64,000 nt of DNA from Costus lasius. Its lineage: Eukaryota; Streptophyta; Magnoliopsida; Zingiberales; Costaceae. Positions 59,231 to 64,000 of the stretch are shown in pieces. The stretch covers positions 109,534,499 through 109,598,498 of the forward strand of contig CM050446.2 in NCBI GenBank assembly GCA_027563935.2, in the 5' to 3' direction. Under the pieces are notes generated by a model. It was not told where the DNA came from, ran no database searches, and saw only the letters and a list, made by a program, of their open reading frames with translations. A program made the position numbers and the translations under genes. How positions within the stretch are numbered: the first letter of the stretch is position 1; every line of letters starts with the position of its first letter.

Positions 59231-60677
59231 ATTTATTACGATAAAGATTTAATTTACTTCATAAAAGGATTATCTTGCTCTCACGCAGACAATCATACAA
59301 AGGACCAATCCTTACTCTCGTGCAAGATCTATCCAATGCTGAAAATAAGTAAATCATTGAACAAAGAACTCAAGGATCACTCTCATGCATCCGAATTCTA
59401 AGTCAAACATCTCATGTGGAAACTCAAGGATCACTCTCATGCATCCTGAAACTCATCACACGTTCTACTTAAGGTTTTCCAACTTTACGATCCTCACTCT
59501 CGTGCAGGATCTTCACGTCTAACACATTAACTCAATCCAAAGAATCAAAAACTCAACATAGCAATAAAATCACTAAAAATTAGAATTCAAAGAACAAACC
59601 TAATCTCTTACGATAAGTTCCAAACTCGATGATTTTTAGGGTTCCAAATTTCACAATCAACCTCTCGGTCTATTTCACAAAATTCTAAAACATGCTGATG
59701 TTTATAAAACTAAAGAGAATCAAAGAACAATCAATCACAAAAGTAAAATTATCATAACAAAATTATCATGACAAAAGTTAATATTTTCTAGTCATTAACA
59801 AACCAAGGGGATTACACCCCATGCCCCATAAAAAGATCTAAGCTTGCATGGTGAAAGGATTACAATAAACCATAATTTCAGAGGATTAGAAATCGAAAAA
59901 GGGAAGAAAAGTTACAAAACAGGCGCTGTAATGATATTACAGCACCGTAATTGCCTTTGAAGAGCGCTGTCACCGCTATTTTATTGATTTCTCCTCCAAT
60001 CGGACTTCAAACACTCTGAAACTTCTGGTGTGTTCTCTCCTACTATAGATGAAGCTTCGGTGTAAATTTCACGGCCTGAGGTGGTCTCTACACCTCTCGG
60101 CGTGAAGCCAAACCCTAAGCGCCTCTCTGTCAATTGCTCCCTCAATACTCGATAAAAATTAGAGCTTTTACTTCGTGTGTCTTCTCCTATTAAAGACAAG
60201 TTTGTAGCAACTTTCGGATCTCAATTTGGATTTCTGGATCAAAAGACATGGTCCGCGCAAAATTCGGGCGGAAAAATCAGAAAACTGGGCTTAAAATACA
60301 GTACCGTATTTTAAATACGGGGTGCCGTATTTTGCCGAAAAATTCTGAAACTTTCTGTTAAAATCCTCCAAAAATATGGTACCGTGACAGTTGTTCCCAA
60401 AAATACGATAGTGCCGTATTTTTGCAAATTGGCTCCGATTTTCATGAAATTTGAAAGGGAACTTCGTCTCAACATCTGGAATCCATTGGTGTGCTCAAGT
60501 ATTTCAAAATCCATCAAAATATGACACCTTTAACCTAAAAATGATCAAAAATAAGAGATGGTGTAGATTCTGCAATATTTGACAAATAAGGCTTAAAATC
60601 AAGCAAAAGAGCATAAATATGACACAAAAAGACCAATAAAATGACACAAAATATACTATGAATTTTGGTGTCATCAA
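59231..60677 (-). repeat. Truncated Athila-like LTR (family A, minus strand)
   Basis: Reverse complement of the family-A LTR from its TGATGACACC start (60677) to about 230 bp short of its usual end. It is closer to 28855-30537 than to the family-B LTRs at 37814-41715. Dyads at about 60300-60420. It lies where the 5' LTR of the minus-strand Athila should be, but belongs to another LTR family than the 3' LTR at 39842-41715. The Copia-1 frame resumes directly at 60678. Confidence 0.88.
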
Positions 60678-60798
60678 TTGTCTCTTGAAAAAAATCCATA
60701 CTGATCAAAATGGCTCAGATATGATGACCAGGGCATTAGCTAAAGAGAAGCTTGAAGTCTGCCGGTTGATTGCCGGGATGGTAAATCCCTCCACATAG
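60678..60798 (+). pseudogene. C-terminal end of the Copia-1 polyprotein
   Basis: Reads 'QLSLEKIHTDQNGSDMMTRA' and 'VCRLIAGM' to a TAG at 60796-60798, after allowing for one extra A at about 60689-60695. This is the standard copia RNase H tail and follows directly from 'LNSKKF' at 37813, which identifies the 22.9-kb block between as inserted DNA. Confidence 0.9.
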
Positions 60799-60800
60799 TA

Positions 60801-60814
60801 GTGAAGGGGGAGAT
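60801..60814 (+). other. Polypurine tract of Copia-1
   Basis: GTGAAGGGGGAGAT immediately before the TGTTGGG LTR start. Confidence 0.8.
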
Positions 60815-61534
60815 TGTTGGGTGAGTTTCCCTCCTATGTGGAGGATGGCTCTGTTGACCCATGTAGAGGATGGCTCAGATCATGCCACATGGATGAAGCA
60901 GCTTAGTTTGTACACTACAGAAGATCATGGACACAGCCTGCAACATCGTGGACACACTGTCCATGATTTGCAGAAGATGGTGGATTTTCTACAAAGATCA
61001 TGGACACTAAGATCGTGGACACATTATCCACAATCCTGAACATCGTGGATTTTCTACAAAGATCATGGACACGAAGATCATGAACACATTGTCCACGATC
61101 CTGAACATCGTGGATTTTCTACAAAGATCATGGACACGAAGATCGTGGACACATTGTCCACGATCCTGAACATCGTGAATTTTCTGCAAAGATCATGGAC
61201 ACGAAGATCGTGGACACACTGTCTACGATCCTGAACATGGTGGATTTTCTGCAAAGATGGTGGACACAGTCCATAACTTCATGGACACAGTCCAGAAGAT
61301 GGTGGACATAGTCCAGAACTTCGTGGACACAGTCAAGAAGATGGTGGACACACCTCAGGCTATGGTGGACACACCCCAGATTATGGTGGACACACCTCAG
61401 CTATGGTGAACCCACCCATATTATCATGGACACAATGCAATTATCATGGATTCACAACATCGTGGACTGGTTGTGAATTTCGTGGATACATTAGTGTATG
61501 TTTGACATGTGTTGTTGTCTTTAGGTTTTATTTG
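60815..61534 (+). repeat. Truncated 3' LTR of Copia-1
   Basis: Collinear with 24934-25547 (the minisatellite carries extra units here) up to TTTAGGTTTTATT, after which the sequences diverge. About 600 bp of the LTR end are missing, so no target duplication can be checked. Confidence 0.9.
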
Positions 61535-61764
61535 CAATATTGCTATAGTTAACTGCACTTGTTTTGATTTGTGTATTTTGATTTCATGTTAAGATTTTAG
61601 TGTTATACTTTTAGTAGATTGAGTGTTGAATGAAAAAAAGAAAAAAGAAAGTGAAACAGTGAGTCTGTATTCCTTCTCCACAAATTCTATTTTAAAATCC
61701 GCCATTTCACAAACTAGTGTATACCCCTTTTCAGCGCCGTGTTCCTCTAATCCCAAACTGCTTT
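61535..61764. other. Unassigned sequence after the Copia-1 3' LTR
   Basis: AT-rich, no coding signal, no recognised repeat. Confidence 0.4.
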
Positions 61765-62684
61765 ACAGCCTATTTCAGAGGAGGGATATCTGGAGGGAAA
61801 GGAATGATTTATGTCTTTTCTCTTGTTTCAGTGAAAAAAAAGAGAGGAAAGGAAAGAAAAAAGAAGAAAAATTTAAGGCACTTTTCCCCGCAAACTAATC
61901 CCTCCAAATCAGAGGGAAATCAGTTTTCTCTCCCTCTCAAGCCTCGACTCTCATGCACACACTTGCCTCACGCTCTCGACGCCGTTTGCCTCTCGTCGAA
62001 AAAACCTTTGCCCCAGTCGCCGTTCGCCTTCGCCTCTCACCATTCGCCTCGACCTCATGCCTCACGCTCTTGCTCCAACACCGCCGCCCTGTCCAACGCC
62101 GGCGTCCCCTCCTCGACGCAGCCGTCCTCCACCTCCTCCTGGCCTCCTAGCCGCCGTCCTCGAGTGGCAGCAGTGGACCACATTCACGATCTCCCGGCAC
62201 AAGCCTGCGGCGGCGCGCTCGGTGTAGTGCCCCCAAGAGATGATGCGGTCAAATAGCTCGCTGCCCTCGCAGAGCTCCATCACGAGATTCACAGACTCGC
62301 CGCCCTCGCAGTGCCCCCTAGAGATGATGCGGCGGATAGAGCCCGGCTCATGATGCGTGTTCGGTTCCCTCCGCGGGCATCGACGAGTCCACTGCCGAAC
62401 TACGCAGCAGGGTGGATCAGCGGCGTCTCCTTGGCCTGGAGAGGATCACCAACGGCGGTGCGCATGGGAACGACAAGGGCATCCGATCACGTGCCCTAAT
62501 CGTGATGGCCTCGACAGGCGAGGGGGATGACGGTGGCTTCAACACACGTCATCCCTCCTGTTTTCTTCCCTATCCGTGAAACAAAAGAAAAGAAAAGAAT
62601 ACCGTTTTCCTTTCCTTTTCAATTTCTTTTCTATTGAGTTTTCTTTTCCTTTTTGTTTTCTATCCTTCTTCTGAAATAGGCTGT
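61765..62684. mobile_element. Possible Pack-type element carrying a kinase fragment
   Basis: ACAGCCTATTTCAGAGGAGG at 61765 is matched in reverse complement by CTTCTTCTGAAATAGGCTGT ending at 62684. Further in, both arms contain A/G-rich runs and TTTTCT(C/T)TTGTTTCA. The G+C-rich interior (about 61960-62500) contrasts with AT-rich flanks and contains the CDPK fragment. No transposase and no convincing target duplication were seen. It may instead be a degraded gene between two related repeats. Confidence 0.35.
62161..62335 (-). pseudogene. CDPK kinase-domain fragment
   Basis: Minus-strand translation gives '[20 protein letters not shown]' followed by '[19 protein letters not shown]' and 'CCHS'. 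This is the hinge and following helices of calcium-dependent protein kinases (usual pattern VMELC.GGELFDRI...GHY(S/T)ERAAA). Upstream a second, partial copy of the 'RIIS.GH' segment is fused in (about 62310-62335), so the fragment has a small internal duplication. The ATP-binding loop, catalytic loop and EF-hands are absent. Downstream the frame runs into low-complexity Gly/Arg. Not a functional gene. Confidence 0.75.
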
Positions 62685-62756
62685 TAGGAACAAGAAATTG
62701 ACAACCTTCCCCGGTTTCTTCTCTGCCAGAACAGGCGCCTTGCTGAAAAATTTTTT

Positions 62757-62945
62757 GCAGTACCAGCTGCAAAATTTTGCAGCATGTGTCTGGCATTTCA
62801 CGAAGATGATCATGAAATCGATTACATTTCACGATGATCGTGAAATGTAATCAATTTCACGATAATACATTTCATGATCATCGTGAAATATACTTACATG
62901 CTGTAAAATTTTGCAGTTGGGTACCCAACTGCAAATTTTTTTTGC
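62757..62945. repeat. Fold-back palindrome (MITE-like)
   Basis: Outer arms CTGCAAAATTTTGCAGCATG (about 62767) and CATGCTGTAAAATTTTGCAG (about 62898) pair. Between them are four copies of ATTTCA(C/T)GA(T)GATC-type words in both orientations. At the right end TTGCAGTTGG/GTACCCAACTGCAA forms a 24-bp perfect palindrome (62911-62934). No coding content. Confidence 0.7.
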
Positions 62946-63324
62946 GCCCTGCCACCTATCTTCGGGCCATTCGGTTCCACTGATTCAGGGCTTCGAGTTC
63001 AGCGTCAGTGCGGAAACATCAATTGGGATTCCTAGAGCAATTTCCTTTTGCTTCCATTTGGATTTCTTGAAGAAAGTAAAGGAATAGAAGTAAAAAAAGG
63101 ACAAATTGAAAAAAAAATTGAAAGTCTGAGAAAGCGGGAAAAAAAAGAATTTGAAGAAAAGAGAATCAGAGCTGCAACAGAATTGAAAAGGAAAAGAGGA
63201 AATAGATTGAGAATTAGAAGAAAAAAAAGGTTAAAGAATTGCAGCTATGGATCTGAGCTGCAATAGAAACAAATTTGGTAACTATGATTTTATCTCAAAA
63301 TATATATATATTTTTATATTCTTT
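62946..63324. other. A-rich intergenic sequence, no gene recognised
   Basis: A 72-codon frame at 63048-63266 is Lys/Arg/Glu-rich from A/G runs. It shows no family signature. Confidence 0.4.
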
Positions 63325-64000
63325 TAGTCAAACTCCTATTTTTAATGGAGAACATTATGATATTTAAAATTCTCAAATGAAAATGATATTCATTTCACAA
63401 AACTTATGAAATATTGTTGAAGATAGTTATAAAGAACAACTTAAAGCATCAAATAGTTTTACAAGGTCAAAAACAAATGAAAAAGAGTAAGAGTGTGAAA
63501 AGGAATGCTATAGCATTGAAAATTATACAAGAAGGTATGAACAAATATATTTATTCTCGCATTCTTGTTATAAAGAAGGCAAAAGATGCCTGACAAATAT
63601 TGATAAATGAATTCCAAGGATATGAAAAAGTAATCTCTATCAAGTTGCAAAATATGTGGAGGAATTTTGATAACATATGAATGAGAGATGGTGAACAAGT
63701 CAAAGATGTTTTTTTCAAAAGCTTCTAAGATTGTGAATCAAATTAGAAGTCTTGGTGATGTAATTCCAGGAAAAAAAAATTGTTGAGAAGATACTTAGAA
63801 GCTTACCTAAAAAAATTGAGTATTTATTGCAGTAATTGAAGAAATAAAAGATCTTTCAAAGCCTTCTATGCATGAGCTCATTAGTTCACTTGAAGTTCAT
63901 GAGCATAGGTTGAACAAGTATTCTAATCAATAATTAGAGCAAGTCTTTCAAGAAAAGATGAATTTTTTAAGAAAGAATATGACAATATCAGATTATGTAT
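63325..64000 (+). pseudogene. Copia-type Gag remnant (UBN2/DUF4219 class), runs off the window
   Basis: Frame-by-frame translation gives 'NAIALKIIQEGMNKYIYSRI' (about 63510-63570), 'INEFQGYEKVISIKLQNMWR' (about 63605-63665), 'KASKIVNQIRSLGDVIPG' (about 63717-63770), 'VEKILRSLPKKIEYLL' (about 63782-63830) and 'MHELISSLEVHEHRLNKYS' (about 63870-63925). This is the order found in the Gag-polypeptide of a second copia group in plants. Several stops and small indels occur (for example in the A-run near 63770). LTR and pol, if present, lie beyond 64000. Confidence 0.85.

Noticed and set aside
63048..63266. 72-codon Lys/Arg/Glu-rich frame
   Set aside because: A product of A/G runs with no family signature.

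Overview
This is nuclear DNA from a flowering plant. It holds one intact-looking host gene, a plant-specific calmodulin-binding IQ67-domain (IQD) gene on the + strand (coding exons between 16085 and 24148). It also holds two small fragments of host genes: the end of a TAXI-type aspartic-protease-like gene, and a piece of a CDPK kinase domain. Almost everything else is LTR retrotransposon sequence in several states of decay. The species cannot be named from the sequence. The plant assignment rests on the IQD gene, on primer sites matching plant initiator-Met and Asp tRNAs, and on Athila-type and chromovirus-type polyproteins.

Layout. 1-2621: an Athila-like LTR ('family C', +) with internal sequence on both sides (3' tail upstream; decayed primer site and gag downstream). 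2622-7163: a chromovirus (Ty3/gypsy) pol remnant and the start of its 3' LTR, split by a solo copia LTR (3817-5756, target duplication GAACT). 7164-11735: a minus-strand Athila-like remnant with its 3' LTR, 3' tail and an env-position ORF. 11736-14600: intergenic. 14600-24540: the IQD gene with two introns over 3 kb. 24540-24933: the protease fragment. 24934-61534: a nest of elements. 61535-64000: a kinase fragment in a possible Pack-type element, a long palindrome, and a copia gag remnant that runs off the window.

The nest has three levels. The outer element, 'Copia-1', has its 5' LTR at 24934 and a truncated 3' LTR at 60815. Its polyprotein is cut twice. The first cut is a complete pol-less Athila-like element (28855-36362, target duplication GAACC). 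The second is a composite Athila-type block (37814-60677) with two opposed family-B LTRs, a minus-strand env-position ORF, pol and gag, and a truncated family-A LTR. The Athila gag in that block is itself cut by 'Copia-2' (50014-59120, target duplication GCGTC), which has nearly identical LTRs. The Copia-1 reading frame resumes after both insertions, which fixes the order of events.

No element is autonomous as it stands: every polyprotein carries stops, frameshifts or deletions. The least expected signals are small RNA-like structures shared by the Athila-type elements. They are a tandem pair of stem-loops whose stems covary between copies, a hairpin just upstream of the 3' LTR, a hairpin just after the last stop codon, and repeat units built on ACGG...CCGT dyads that occur both in LTRs and between pol and the env-position ORF.
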